The position numbers were made by a program, and so were the translations under genes. The notes beneath the pieces were generated by a model that was not told the DNA's origin, searched no databases, and saw nothing but the letters and a program-made list of their open reading frames with translations. Below are positions 19,233 to 31,515 of a stretch of 64,000 nt of DNA, one piece after another (the stretch's first letter is position 1; each line of letters begins with the position of its first letter). Source of the stretch: Aquimarina sp. MAR_2010_214 (GTDB taxonomy: Bacteria; Bacteroidota; Bacteroidia; Flavobacteriales; Flavobacteriaceae); assembly GCF_002846555.1 (NCBI RefSeq), contig NZ_PJMS01000001.1, positions 4,788,501 to 4,852,500 on the forward strand, read 5' to 3'.

Positions 19233-19446
19233 TCAAACTAGCATCATTTTAAAACACTAACACTTGTATAATAATTAAAAAAGAAATTAAAAGCTTTAGT
19301 AATTTTACTCCATTCATTAATTTTAATTTACATCCTAAAAACATCAATACGATTCTTCATAGAATGCTTTGTTACACAATCATATAATTTTTCCCTTACA
19401 CAAGATACTAAATTTTGAGGTAACTCAAAATAACCTCAACCCACCC

Positions 19447-22130
<2,684 letters not shown>

Positions 22131-22164
22131 TTATATGTCTTATTTTTTAATAGTCAGATAGAAT

Positions 22165-22185
22165 ATCTACCATGCATTGGTAGAT
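22165..22185. promoter_or_regulatory. Inverted repeat upstream of ligA
   Basis: ATCTACCA and TGGTAGAT pair perfectly across a 5-base loop. The dyad is 35 bases upstream of ligA and downstream of the LOG gene. There is no T-run directly after it on the minus strand, so an operator or mRNA leader hairpin is as likely as a terminator. Confidence 0.35.
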
Positions 22186-22262
22186 TTAATAAGTAAGACA
22201 ATTATTTTTTTGTTTTTAATGCTTTTATAAAATCGTTTTGTTTTCATCTAACTATCAAAACA

Positions 22263-22853
22263 TCATGTCCTCTCTGGCTTTAACCATTTTGGAACTTGTG
22301 TCGGCTTGAAGGTTCTCATTTTCTCTAATAACCTATCTATATCATCATCAACAAGGAGCAACTCGTAGTTGTCCATTTTTAAAAACCCTCTTCGTACCAT
22401 GTTTTCTAACAAAGCTAACAAATCATTGTAAAATCCTCTGGTATTTAAAAGTCCAATTGGTTTTTGATGAAGCCCCAACTGAGACCATGTTATAATCTCA
22501 AATAGCTCTTCTAATGTTCCGAATCCTCCCGGCAATGTAATAAAGCCATCACTAAGCTCCTGCATTTTCATCTTTCGCTCATGCATATTGACAGTAGTAA
22601 TCAGTTCATATAGCCCTTGATGCACTACTTCTTTTCGTTTTAAAAATTCTGGAATCACTCCTATTACTTTTCCTTTTTGCTGCATCACTCCTTGAGCAAC
22701 CTTACCCATTATTCCAATTTTTGCAGCACCATAAACCAAAGTAATTTTTTGCTGTGCTAGTTTTTCTCCTAATAAAAATGCCTCGGCAATAACCTTAGTA
22801 TCGTTTCCTTCACTGCTTCCACAAAATACACAAATTGAATTCAGATTGTTCAT
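22263..22853 (-). CDS. LOG family protein (TIGR00730 Rossmann fold)
   Basis: A 196-residue LOG-type protein with the phosphoribohydrolase signature PGGFGTLEE and the N-terminal ICVFCGSSEG. Proteins of this family release free bases from nucleoside 5'-monophosphates (cytokinin-activating LOG in plants); the bacterial substrate may be AMP or related nucleotides. It starts 12 bases after prmC and probably belongs to the GNAT-prmC-LOG transcription unit. Confidence 0.87.
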   Translation of the reverse strand: MNNLNSICVFCGSSEGNDTKVIAEAFLLGEKLAQQKITLVYGAAKIGIMGKVAQGVMQQKGKVIGVIPEFLKRKEVVHQGLYELITTVNMHERKMKMQELSDGFITLPGGFGTLEELFEIITWSQLGLHQKPIGLLNTRGFYNDLLALLENMVRRGFLKMDNYELLLVDDDIDRLLEKMRTFKPTQVPKWLKPERT

Positions 22854-22865
22854 ATTAATATTTTT

Positions 22866-23717
22866 TTAATTGAAACGAGCCTTTATCATACGTTCGTTGT
22901 CATATAAATCTTTACGTACTTCTACAGATTTAAATCCTTTACTTTCAATCATTTTTTTAGTTTCTATGCCCAGATACTGATTAATTTCAAAATACAAACT
23001 ACCATTTTCTCTTAACTTTGCACTGGCCAAATCTGTAATCTTCTTATAAAAAAGTAGAGGTTCACTATCAGAAACAAATAACGCTTGTTGCGGTTCATTA
23101 TCAAGCACATTAGATTTCATTTCTTTTTTCTCCAACTCACGCACATAAGGCGGGTTAGACACGATGATATCAAAATCTTGAAATAGTTCTTCAATCTCCA
23201 GAACATCTGCCTTAATAAATGTTATATCCGCTTTATTTTTTTTTGCATTGTATTTCGCAACCTGTATAGCTTGTTCTGATATATCCATTGCATACACTTT
23301 GGCTTCGGGTATTTTTTTTGCTAAAGAAATAGCAATACAGCCACTTCCTGTACCAATATCCAATATTGTTTTTGATTGTTTGCCTTTTTTTTGATCTCCT
23401 ATAATCCAATCTACCAATTCTTCAGTTTCTGGTCTTGGAATTAGCACATGTTCATTAACCATAAATGGTATTCCATAAAAATAAGTTTCACCAATTATAT
23501 ATTGAACAGGTTCTTGTTTTTCGAGTCGTTTTCTAGCTTTATCAAAACTCGCTTGTTCATCAATACTAAGTATTTTATCCAGATGCATAGCAACATCCAC
23601 TCTCTTAAGTCCCAAAATCTCTTCTGAAAGCAGGTAAAAAAAGGACAATATTTCTTCAGAATCATAGATCCCGGATAAAGAATTTACAAAATCAACTCTA
23701 AGGTCTTTTATCTTCAA
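22866..23717 (-). CDS. prmC: Peptide chain release factor N5-glutamine methyltransferase
   Basis: A 283-residue class I methyltransferase with the SAM-binding motif DIGTGSG at 120-126 and the substrate motif NPPY at 188-191. The N-terminal helical domain ends with PVQYIIGETYFYG and RPETEELVDW, which identify PrmC. It methylates the GGQ glutamine of release factors. It lies 18 bases after the upstream acetyltransferase gene. Confidence 0.95.
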   Translation of the reverse strand: MKIKDLRVDFVNSLSGIYDSEEILSFFYLLSEEILGLKRVDVAMHLDKILSIDEQASFDKARKRLEKQEPVQYIIGETYFYGIPFMVNEHVLIPRPETEELVDWIIGDQKKGKQSKTILDIGTGSGCIAISLAKKIPEAKVYAMDISEQAIQVAKYNAKKNKADITFIKADVLEIEELFQDFDIIVSNPPYVRELEKKEMKSNVLDNEPQQALFVSDSEPLLFYKKITDLASAKLRENGSLYFEINQYLGIETKKMIESKGFKSVEVRKDLYDNERMIKARFN

Positions 23718-23735
23718 TTTAAAGTTTGTTTTAGA

Positions 23736-24224
23736 TTATAGATCTTTTATCATCCATGCCTGACAACTATAATGTCCGGTATTTCCAATCGGCTCTTCCA
23801 AAGGAATAAAACCTACTTTTTTATATAATTTCCTGGCAGATTCCATATAAGGCATGGTTTCCAAGTAACATTTGGCATACCCTTGTTCTTTTGCAAAATC
23901 AAGACATCTATTTATCATCTTATACCCAACTCCTTTTCCTCTTGCTTGTGGTAAGAAATACATTTTTTGCAACTCGCAAATATCATCGATAACTTTTCCT
24001 TCTAAAGGGGCAATCCCTGCACCACCAATAATTCTCCCTTCTTCTTCGACTACATAATATTCCATTCTTGAATAGTCATATGTTTCATACATACTATCTA
24101 AAGACTTATCTTCATAAGCAGTACCCACCTTAGGCACTCCCATTTCTATTAAAACTTCTCGTATTACTGTGGCAAGTACTTTATTATCTTTTGGCTGTAT
24201 TGCTCGTATTTTTATATCACTCAT
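23736..24224 (-). CDS. GNAT family N-acetyltransferase
   Basis: A 162-residue GNAT protein. The acetyl-CoA binding motif A is visible as LPQARGKGVGYKMINRCLDFA, with central strand LQKMYF before it and the later AKCYLETMPYMESARKLYKKVGF. The substrate cannot be predicted. It is the first gene of a run with prmC and the LOG gene, and is divergent from the LEA lipoprotein. Confidence 0.88.
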   Translation of the reverse strand: MSDIKIRAIQPKDNKVLATVIREVLIEMGVPKVGTAYEDKSLDSMYETYDYSRMEYYVVEEEGRIIGGAGIAPLEGKVIDDICELQKMYFLPQARGKGVGYKMINRCLDFAKEQGYAKCYLETMPYMESARKLYKKVGFIPLEEPIGNTGHYSCQAWMIKDL

Positions 24225-24238
24225 TATGTTTAAAATAC

Positions 24239-24260
24239 TATTTTTGTGGTATCACAAAAA
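24239..24260 (+). promoter_or_regulatory. Promoter element overlapping an inverted repeat
   Basis: TATTTTTG at 24239-24246 matches TAnnTTTG for the plus-strand LEA gene. TTTTTGTG at 24241-24248 and CACAAAAA at 24253-24260 form a perfect inverted repeat with a 4-base spacer over it. It lies between two divergent genes, which suggests a repressor site. No TTG is found at the expected -33 position. Confidence 0.35.
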
Positions 24261-24352
24261 CGTGATCCAGAAGATTCTTATGATCTTCGTTTGAATAAAA
24301 AATTAGCTTCTAAAAAGGTATTGAAATATACATTAAATCTAACAAGGAATCA

Positions 24353-24814
24353 ATGAATAAGTTTCTATTATTATCAACATTGTTTATAAGCATTACCAGC
24401 TGTTCTATTTCTAAAAAACCTAAATTTAAATACGTTGATAATATCGAGGTTAAAAATTTCAGTATGCGTGATATAACACTCAAAGCGGATGCTGTTTTCA
24501 ATAATCCAAATAACATAAAAGGAAAACTTTCGATAGATAGCATTCACATTTTTGTTGATAACATAGATGTTGGTGCACTCTCTTCGCAAGAGTTCGATGT
24601 TCCTTCAAAAAATGAATTCGCCATCCCGCTAGAAGGAACTTTTTCACTTTCTAAAGTCTATAAAAAAAACAAAAACAGTATACTTGGCAGTATCCTAAAA
24701 GCAATTCAGAATGATTCTCTTGATATACAATACAAAGGAGTAATTCGATATCATTTTGGAAACTTTTCTTATCCTTATACTATTGACAAACAACAAAAGG
24801 TGGCATTAAAATAA
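24353..24814 (+). CDS. LEA type 2 family lipoprotein
   Basis: A 153-residue lipoprotein with signal peptide and lipobox ITSC (Cys17), followed by an LEA14-like beta sandwich: VDNIEVKNFSMRDITLKADAVFNNPNN is the typical first strand pair with the N-P-N turn, and VPLEG-type sequence (IPLEGTFSLSKVYKK) follows. Related proteins bind hydrophobic ligands or stress-related partners, but the role is not known. It is divergent from the GNAT gene. Confidence 0.75.
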   Translation: MNKFLLLSTLFISITSCSISKKPKFKYVDNIEVKNFSMRDITLKADAVFNNPNNIKGKLSIDSIHIFVDNIDVGALSSQEFDVPSKNEFAIPLEGTFSLSKVYKKNKNSILGSILKAIQNDSLDIQYKGVIRYHFGNFSYPYTIDKQQKVALK

Positions 24815-24970
24815 ACAAGAAAGCTATTGGTTTAATATGATTTTATGTTTTTTCACTGAATACGGTGATGCATTATCTACTACCAAATAACCATATTTGC
24901 AACGAACATATTTTATCAATAACATATCATTACATTAGTATCTACCACAATTCATCAAACCTAAAACAAA

Positions 24971-25438
24971 ATGATTAAGCCAATTAAAAACTCTATTTTG
25001 ATTATAGTTATTCTCCCTTTCTTAATTGCATTTAACTTTCCTCAAGACAAATCTAAAACTATAGAAATTGAAGCATTAAAAACAGAACCATTTAAATATT
25101 ATCAATTTGAAGCAGAAACCACTAAAGGTGTAATCGGTGAAATTTATTTAAATGGCAAAAAATTACATGAATTTAAAAAACTGAGAAGTCAAATAACCGA
25201 TAATAGAGCCCAAACACTTATTAAAAATGGAAACAATGAAATTACACTCAAAATATTATCAATTGATGATGAAGTAGAAAAAGATTATTTTTCTGAATGT
25301 GTTGTTTTCATAGCTATTCATGGTGTAAATGAAAAAATATTTCCTTCTAAGGAAACTCAAATAGTTCGCATCAAATGGAACCCCGATAAAGATCAAAAAA
25401 AAGGTGTTCTAAAATATGTATTTGAACTAAAGAGGTAA
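24971..25438 (+). CDS. Exported protein of unknown function
   Basis: A 155-residue protein with one N-terminal hydrophobic segment (about 8-22), probably a signal peptide or anchor. The rest looks beta-rich (FEAETTKGVIGEIYLNGKKLH, NGNNEITLKILS, ETQIVRIKW) and could be an Ig-like fold. I do not recognise a family. It lies between the LEA lipoprotein and ribD with 156- and 93-base gaps, so it is probably transcribed alone. Confidence 0.6.
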   Translation: MIKPIKNSILIIVILPFLIAFNFPQDKSKTIEIEALKTEPFKYYQFEAETTKGVIGEIYLNGKKLHEFKKLRSQITDNRAQTLIKNGNNEITLKILSIDDEVEKDYFSECVVFIAIHGVNEKIFPSKETQIVRIKWNPDKDQKKGVLKYVFELKR

Positions 25439-25511
25439 TTAAACCTGGTAATTTGTATTGAGTAATATTCTTTTATGGATCAACAATACGATATAAACAC
25501 ATAGTTTTACT

Positions 25512-25519
25512 TATTTTTG
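25512..25519 (+). promoter_or_regulatory. Putative -7 element of the ribD operon
   Basis: TATTTTTG is an exact TAnnTTTG match, 12 bases before the GTG at 25532. It overlaps the alternative TTG start at 25517, which could not then be in the transcript. This supports the GTG start of ribD. A TTG at the -33 distance is not seen. Confidence 0.4.
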
Positions 25520-25531
25520 AGATTTTCAAAA

Positions 25532-26578
25532 GTGACAACACATAAAAAATATATTAAACGATGTATCCAGCTAGCCAAAAATGGCCTGGGAACAACCTAC
25601 CCAAATCCTTTGGTAGGGAGTGTTATTGTGCACAATAACAAAATCATAGGAGAAGGATGGCATCATCAATCAGGAAAACCTCATGCCGAAGTAAATGCCA
25701 TTGCTTCAGTAGAAGATATTTCTCTCTTAAAAGACGCTACAATCTATGTTAGTCTTGAGCCCTGTAGCCATTTTGGAAAAACACCTCCTTGCAGTGACCT
25801 TATTATTGAAAAAGGAATAAGAAAGGTCGTTATTGGTACAATAGATACTTTCGCAAAAGTATCGGGCGCTGGAATTCAAAGGTTAATGAATGCTGGTTGT
25901 GATGTAATAGTGGGTGTTTTAGAAAATGAGTGTCTTGAATTAAACAAAAGGTTTTTTACTTTTCACAATAAAAAAAGACCATATATCATTCTAAAATGGG
26001 CAGAAACTACAGATGGTTATATTGCACCGGTTTCTACCAACAAAAGAGAACCGGTCTGGATTACAAATACATATTCTAGGCAAATTGTACACAAATGGCG
26101 CGCAGAAGAACAAGCAATTTTAGTTGGCAGTAAAACCGTTATTAAAGACAACCCCAAACTTACCATAAGAGATTGGACTGATCAACATCATCCTATTAGA
26201 ATTGTCATTGACAGATCAGGAAAAATACCTAAAAATTCTGCCATACTGGATCAATCAGTAAAGACAATAGTGATTACTTCAGAAAAATTAAAAAAAGTAA
26301 ACAGCAATACTCTTATTTATGAAGTTGTTGATTCGCAAGAGAATATTAGTGAAAAAATATGTGAAATTCTCTATAAGCATAACATCCAATCAGTCATTAT
26401 AGAAGGAGGCTCCTATACCATACAATCCTTTATTAACAAAAATCTTTGGGATGAAGCCAGGGTTTTTAAAGGAAATGCTACTTTTGAAGCTGGAATAAAA
26501 GCACCTGATCATAAAGGAAATTTAATTTCTGAACAAAGAATTATGACAGACACCCTAAAGATATATCAAAATGATTAA
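25532..26578 (+). CDS. ribD: Bifunctional diaminohydroxyphosphoribosylaminopyrimidine deaminase/5-amino-6-(5-phosphoribosylamino)uracil reductase
   Basis: A 348-residue riboflavin biosynthesis enzyme counted from GTG 25532 (MTTHKKYIKRCIQLAK); a TTG at 25517 would add 5 residues but overlaps a promoter-like element. The deaminase half has the zinc site H51-A-E53 plus C78 and C87 (PCSHFGKTPPC). The reductase half (about 145-348) starts RPYIILKWAETTDGYIA and has WRAEEQAILVGSKT. It performs the second and third steps of the pathway. The stop overlaps the next gene by 8 bases. Confidence 0.93.
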   Translation: MTTHKKYIKRCIQLAKNGLGTTYPNPLVGSVIVHNNKIIGEGWHHQSGKPHAEVNAIASVEDISLLKDATIYVSLEPCSHFGKTPPCSDLIIEKGIRKVVIGTIDTFAKVSGAGIQRLMNAGCDVIVGVLENECLELNKRFFTFHNKKRPYIILKWAETTDGYIAPVSTNKREPVWITNTYSRQIVHKWRAEEQAILVGSKTVIKDNPKLTIRDWTDQHHPIRIVIDRSGKIPKNSAILDQSVKTIVITSEKLKKVNSNTLIYEVVDSQENISEKICEILYKHNIQSVIIEGGSYTIQSFINKNLWDEARVFKGNATFEAGIKAPDHKGNLISEQRIMTDTLKIYQND

Positions 26579-27179
26579 AAACATAATTTTTGATTTTGGA
26601 GACGTCTTTATCAATTTAGACAAACCCGCAACAGAAAGAGAATTATACAATCTTAAAAACAAAAAGCTCACTACAGAATTACGAGAGCTTAATATCTTAT
26701 ACGAAGCAGGTAAGATTACTACAAAAGAGCTTATAGAAAACTTTCAGAAGTTTATCCCAGAAGCTTCAGAGAAGCAACTTACCGATGCCTGGAATGCTCT
26801 TTTACAAGACTTCCCTAAACATCGCCTAGAATTCATTCAAAAACTAGCTTCAGAACAACGTTATAAGTTGATCTTACTTAGTAACAATAACGAATTGCAC
26901 ATTAATTGGATCAAAGAACATATTAGCTTTTTCCCTGCATTCAAATCATGTTTTGATGCTTTTTATCTCTCTCACGAGATCAATTTACGAAAGCCAGAAC
27001 CTTATATTTTTGAATTTGTTCTAGAACAACATCAATTAAACCCAAGTGAAACACTTTTTATTGATGACACAAAGGACAATACAGATACTGCTGCTGCACT
27101 AGGAATGCACACCTGGAATAACAATCCTGTAACCGAAGATGTTACAGATTTATTTACCATAAAATCTGATTTATTTTGA
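26571..27179 (+). CDS. HAD-superfamily hydrolase (YihX-like)
   Basis: A 202-residue HAD subfamily IA phosphatase. Motif I is FDFGDVFINL with nucleophile D8, motif II is LLSNNNELH, the lysine region is LRKPEPYIF, and motif IV is FIDDTKDN. Position D+2 is glycine, as in other YihX-like members. Because it overlaps ribD by 8 bases, it may supply the phosphatase step of riboflavin synthesis, but that is inference from position only. Confidence 0.87.
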   Translation: MIKNIIFDFGDVFINLDKPATERELYNLKNKKLTTELRELNILYEAGKITTKELIENFQKFIPEASEKQLTDAWNALLQDFPKHRLEFIQKLASEQRYKLILLSNNNELHINWIKEHISFFPAFKSCFDAFYLSHEINLRKPEPYIFEFVLEQHQLNPSETLFIDDTKDNTDTAAALGMHTWNNNPVTEDVTDLFTIKSDLF

Positions 27180-28045
27180 TCTATTTAGTTTTAAGTGTCT
27201 TAGCATCTACTCTGATTTTTATCATCTTCAAGTTATTTTCTAAATACCATGTAGATACGCTACAAGCAATTGTTGTAAACTATATAGTAGCTTGTATTTC
27301 TGGAATTATAGCATACTCAGAACCAATAGATTTACCCTCTGTATCTGGAAAAGGATGGTTTTACGGAGCAATGATCTTGGGCATAATATTCATATCTGTA
27401 TTTAACCTAATGGCAATTACTACTCAAAGAAATGGCCTTTCTGTAGCCGCGGTAGCAACCAAAATGAGCTTAGTAATACCCATTGTATTTGGAATTATAG
27501 TATACCAAGAGAGCACGGGTATAGTAAAAGTCACAGGTATCCTAATTGCACTTATAGCAGTTTATCTTACTTCGGTTAAAACCACCGAAGGAATTCCTCT
27601 AACAAAAAAAAATCTAATCTTTCCATTACTGGTTTTTATCGGAAGTGGGATTATTGATACTAGTATTAAGTTTTTAGAAACACATTATGTGGCTAAAAAT
27701 GACATCCCGGTTTTCTCGGCTACTATTTTTGGATTTGCCGCAATTGTCGGAATTATTACATTAGTATTCAAAGCAATAACCGGAACATTAAAAATTGCAT
27801 CTAAAAATATTGTTGCAGGAATTATATTAGGGGTTCCTAATTATTTTTCGATCTATTTCCTAATTCAGGCATTACGCCATGATAGTATGGATAGCTCTAC
27901 AGTATTCACTATTAACAATGTAGCTATACTTTTGGTTTCAACTCTTGCAGGAATTCTTTTTTTTAAAGAAAAATTAATCCTTAAAAACTGGATAGGCATC
28001 ACCTTGGCGATTATTAGTATTATTTTGGTTGCCTCTTCTATATAG
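27176..28045 (+). CDS. EamA/DMT-family transporter
   Basis: A 289-residue inner-membrane protein with about ten hydrophobic segments arranged as two EamA repeats, each ending in a segment like IGITLAIISIILVASSI. The start is TTG at 27176, which overlaps the stop of the HAD gene (TTGA). Members of the drug/metabolite transporter superfamily export or import small metabolites; the substrate is unknown. It belongs to the overlapping ribD-HAD-EamA-YigZ run. Confidence 0.83.
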   Translation: MIYLVLSVLASTLIFIIFKLFSKYHVDTLQAIVVNYIVACISGIIAYSEPIDLPSVSGKGWFYGAMILGIIFISVFNLMAITTQRNGLSVAAVATKMSLVIPIVFGIIVYQESTGIVKVTGILIALIAVYLTSVKTTEGIPLTKKNLIFPLLVFIGSGIIDTSIKFLETHYVAKNDIPVFSATIFGFAAIVGIITLVFKAITGTLKIASKNIVAGIILGVPNYFSIYFLIQALRHDSMDSSTVFTINNVAILLVSTLAGILFFKEKLILKNWIGITLAIISIILVASSI

Positions 28046-28056
28046 CATATACCCGA

Positions 28057-28671
28057 GTGGAAATAAAAGACACATATAAAACAATTAATATTCCTGGAAA
28101 GGAAGCTCTTTTTAAAGATCGCAATAGCAAATTTTTTGGATACACATTTCCTATTACTACAGAAGAAGAAGCCAAACATATTATTACTGACCTTAAAAAG
28201 AAACATCATTCTGCACGACATTGGTGTTATGCCTGGAAAATAGGAGTAGAACCTTTTAGGTATCGCACTAATGATGATGGAGAACCCTCTAATTCTGCCG
28301 GCCAACCTATTTATGGTCAGATTCTATCTTTTGATGTCACCAATATATTAATTGTTGTAGTGCGTTATTTTGGAGGTGTAAAATTAGGAGTTGGTGGATT
28401 AATTAACGCCTATAGAACAGCAGCCCAGTTAGCACTCGAAACTTCAGAAATAGTTGAAAAAACAATTAATATTGATTTTGTTATTATTTTCGAGTACAAA
28501 GACATGAATAAAGTGATGAGAATCATTAAGGAGAACACCCTAAACATCACTAAACAAGATCTTGAATTAAATTGCAAAATTCACATTTCAGTAAGAAAAA
28601 AGTTTGCTGACAAAATAAAAGATGTTTTTTCCCCGTTGTATGGTATAGAAATCAAAAAAATACAGGGCTAA
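28057..28671 (+). CDS. YigZ/IMPACT family protein
   Basis: A 204-residue protein starting at GTG 28057. The N-terminal UPF0029 domain shows KDRNSKFFGYTFPI, ARHWCYAWKIG, DDGEPSNSAGQPI and VVRYFGGVKLGVGGLI, all hallmark motifs of YigZ/IMPACT. A smaller ferredoxin-like C-terminal domain follows. The bacterial function is not firmly known (nucleic acid or ribosome-related binding is suspected). It ends 4 bases into the convergent thioesterase gene. Confidence 0.9.
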   Translation: MEIKDTYKTINIPGKEALFKDRNSKFFGYTFPITTEEEAKHIITDLKKKHHSARHWCYAWKIGVEPFRYRTNDDGEPSNSAGQPIYGQILSFDVTNILIVVVRYFGGVKLGVGGLINAYRTAAQLALETSEIVEKTINIDFVIIFEYKDMNKVMRIIKENTLNITKQDLELNCKIHISVRKKFADKIKDVFSPLYGIEIKKIQG

Positions 28672-29072
28672 TAGTTTTTTATTTTTTCAAGTAAGTAAGA
28701 AGGACATAGAATAGGTTTTCTTGTTTCACTATCAACAAAGACTAAAGTTGTAGATGCCGTTGTTAGTAATTCATTGTTTTTATTAAAAATCTCAAAATCG
28801 AAAATGATTTTCACTGTAGGAATCTTCCTTAATGAAGTTTTAACAGTTAATTCATCGTCGAAGAAAGCAGATTTCTTAAATTTAATGTCTAATGTAAATA
28901 CAGGAAGCATAACACCATTTTCTTCCATTGATTTATATGAAACACCTAATCGGGACAACCAATCAATTCGTGCCAATTCTAAATATTGGGCGTAGTTACC
29001 GTGATGTACTACACCCATCTGATCTGTTTCAGAGTATCGGACCTTTAGTAAAGTTTCTGAAGTGATTAGCAT
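28668..29072 (-). CDS. Acyl-CoA thioesterase, 4HBT (YbgC/FadM) type
   Basis: A 134-residue hot-dog-fold thioesterase. The catalytic segment YSETDQMGVVHHGNYAQYLE contains D17 and the His pair at 23-24. FTLDIKFKKSAFFDDEL and FDFEIFNK are typical later strands. It hydrolyses acyl-CoA thioesters of uncertain chain length. It faces dnaA divergently and overlaps the YigZ stop by 4 bases. Confidence 0.9.
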   Translation of the reverse strand: MLITSETLLKVRYSETDQMGVVHHGNYAQYLELARIDWLSRLGVSYKSMEENGVMLPVFTLDIKFKKSAFFDDELTVKTSLRKIPTVKIIFDFEIFNKNNELLTTASTTLVFVDSETRKPILCPSYLLEKIKNY

Positions 29073-29274
29073 ATTGTGAGAAATAAAGGTTATTTAGTTT
29101 AAATAAAAGTAGTATTATTCAAATTATGCAAAAAAAATAATTAATATTCAACCCCTAAATCGTTTTTTTTTTACATTTTTTGTTCACATATTTGTCAAGC
29201 AAAATCAGTAAGGAGTTTTTCAGCAATTTCTTTTTAGTACCTTAATACAAAAAAAAGTAAACCTAACCACGAGA

Positions 29275-30702
29275 ATGAATGTAACCGCGCAATCAGTTTG
29301 GGATAGTTGTCTGTCTTTCATAGAGGACAATATTACACCTCAAGCTTTTAAAACATGGTTTGAACCAATTAAAGCTGTAAAACTTACAGATAGCGCTCTG
29401 AGCATTCAGGTTCCTAGTAAATTTTTTTATGAGTGGCTAGAAGAGCATTACGTAAATCTACTTAAAGTATCTTTAACCCGAGAATTAGGAGAAAGTGCTA
29501 AGTTAGTTTATGTTATCAAAATGGAAAACACTTATGGCAATAAAAAGCCATTTACGGAAAAAATCCCCAGTTCTAATCGAACTCCAGTTAACTCACAAGA
29601 AGTTGACGTCCCTATTAAAAGTAAAAATCCAGAATTAAAAAATCCATTCGTTATTCCCGGAATACGAAATGTAAAAATAGAATCTCAACTAAACCCAAGC
29701 TATAATTTTGAAAATTTCTTAGAAGGAGATTCTAATCGATTAGCTCGTTCTGCAGGTATGGCCGTAGCCAATAAACCTGGAGGCACCTCATTCAACCCTT
29801 TGCTTGTTTTTGGAGGAGTCGGTTTAGGAAAAACACACCTAGCTCATGCTATTGGCGTAAACATAAAAGACAATTATCCCGAGAAAACAGTTTTATACAT
29901 TTCAGCAGAAAAATTTACTCAACAGTATATTGAATCTGTAAAAAAGAACAATAGAAATGATTTTATTCATTTTTATCAAATTATTGATGTTTTGATCGTT
30001 GATGACATTCAATTGTTATCCGGAAAAGCAGGAACTCAAGATGTATTCTTTCATATTTTTAATCACCTACACCAAAACGGAAAACAAGTAATCCTAACAA
30101 GTGATAAAGCTCCTGTTGATATGCAGGATATAGAACAACGATTACTATCTCGTTTTAAATGGGGGTTATCTGCAGAATTGCATCAACCCGATTTTGAAAC
30201 CAGAATTTCGATCATCAAAAATAAATTATATCGCGATGGTGTAGAAATGCCTGAAGAAATAGTTGAGTTTCTAGCAAACAACATCAAAACCAATATCCGA
30301 GAATTAGAAGGTGCAATTATATCACTAATAGCTCATTCTTCTTTTAACAAAAAAGACATCACAATAGACCTTGCCAAGGCCATAGTAGACAACTATGTTA
30401 AAAACACAAAACGTGAGGTGTCCATCGATTATATCCAAAAGGTGGTAAGTGATTATTTTCAAATGGATGTAGAAACACTACAATCAAAGACACGAAAACG
30501 TCATATTGTACAAGCAAGACAATTAGCAATGTTCTTTGCTAAAAAATTAACCAAAGCCTCTTTAGCCAGTATCGGCACACAAATAGGAAAAAGAGATCAC
30601 GCTACCGTTCTCCACGCCTGTAAAACAGTAGACAACCTATCATCTACAGATAAACAATTTAGAAAATACGTTGAAGACTTAGGAAAGAAACTTACATTGT
30701 AA
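29275..30702 (+). CDS. dnaA: Chromosomal replication initiator protein DnaA
   Basis: A 475-residue protein with all DnaA domains: domain I (about 1-85, starting with AQSVWDSCLSFIEDNI), a linker, and AAA+ domain III with Walker A GGVGLGKT at 180-187, Walker B VLIVDDIQLL and RLLSRFKWG. Domain IV has the DNA-binding signature KRDHATVLHACKTV. It initiates replication by binding DnaA boxes. I see no cluster of good DnaA boxes beside the gene, so the origin is probably elsewhere. Confidence 0.97.
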   Translation: MNVTAQSVWDSCLSFIEDNITPQAFKTWFEPIKAVKLTDSALSIQVPSKFFYEWLEEHYVNLLKVSLTRELGESAKLVYVIKMENTYGNKKPFTEKIPSSNRTPVNSQEVDVPIKSKNPELKNPFVIPGIRNVKIESQLNPSYNFENFLEGDSNRLARSAGMAVANKPGGTSFNPLLVFGGVGLGKTHLAHAIGVNIKDNYPEKTVLYISAEKFTQQYIESVKKNNRNDFIHFYQIIDVLIVDDIQLLSGKAGTQDVFFHIFNHLHQNGKQVILTSDKAPVDMQDIEQRLLSRFKWGLSAELHQPDFETRISIIKNKLYRDGVEMPEEIVEFLANNIKTNIRELEGAIISLIAHSSFNKKDITIDLAKAIVDNYVKNTKREVSIDYIQKVVSDYFQMDVETLQSKTRKRHIVQARQLAMFFAKKLTKASLASIGTQIGKRDHATVLHACKTVDNLSSTDKQFRKYVEDLGKKLTL

Positions 30703-30794
30703 TTTTACATTTTTAACAGCAAATCAAAATTGATAGTACAATTGTATTATTAACAAAAAATAGCACACTACTTTAAAACAGTAAAACAAACCAC

Positions 30795-31259
30795 ATGAAA
30801 GTTAAAATTCTAATGGTATGCTTAGGTAACATTTGCAGATCCCCTTTAGCAGAAGGCATTCTAAAATCCAAACTTGATTCTCGCTATTACAATATAACAT
30901 CCTGTGGTACAAGCAGCTATCATGTTGGAAGTAAGCCTGATCAACGCTCTATCGACATTGCAAAGCAACACGGTATTAACATCACAGATCAAAGAGCCGC
31001 TCAATTTAAGATTAGCGACTTTACAATTTATGATCACATATACGTTATGGACAGCTCTAATTATAAAAACATAATTGAACTAGCCAGTAATGATCATGAA
31101 AAAAACAAAGTAGGCCACATTCTAAACGAACTACACCCTAACAGCAATCTTGATGTTCCTGACCCATATTATGGCGGAGAACAAGGTTTTGAAAATGTAT
31201 TTCAAATGCTCAATGAAGCATGTAACCACATCGCCTTAAAACTTAAAGAACCCAATTAA
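30795..31259 (+). CDS. Low-molecular-weight protein-tyrosine phosphatase
   Basis: A 154-residue phosphatase with the active-site loop CLGNICRS (C9-X5-R15) at the N-terminus and the general-acid segment DVPDPYYGG near residue 120. The usual length is 150-160 residues. It dephosphorylates tyrosine (or arginine) residues; the partner kinase is not in the window. It sits between dnaA and an RsmI-like methyltransferase, an order I recall as common in flavobacteria. Confidence 0.93.
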   Translation: MKVKILMVCLGNICRSPLAEGILKSKLDSRYYNITSCGTSSYHVGSKPDQRSIDIAKQHGINITDQRAAQFKISDFTIYDHIYVMDSSNYKNIIELASNDHEKNKVGHILNELHPNSNLDVPDPYYGGEQGFENVFQMLNEACNHIALKLKEPN

Positions 31260-31515
31260 CCTACAATCAACAACAATCATATAAATAATGTTAATATCAG
31301 CATCATTTCCTCTAACTAAATACTATCATTATAAATAATAACGTTACAATAGATAACAATAAAAAAATAATACTATTTTAGTATATCCCATCAAGGGTAT
31401 AGACGTTCTTAAAGATTAATTTATTGACAACATGCGTTTAACACAATGAAGCACATTCATTACAAACAACAATATCAACGAAAAGATCTTAAAAAAACCA
31501 GTTACAAAACAACCT

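Noticed and set aside
29073..29274. Possible replication origin beside dnaA
   Set aside because: Only one poor DnaA-box-like sequence (TTGTTCACA, two mismatches) is present, with no cluster and no unwinding-element layout.
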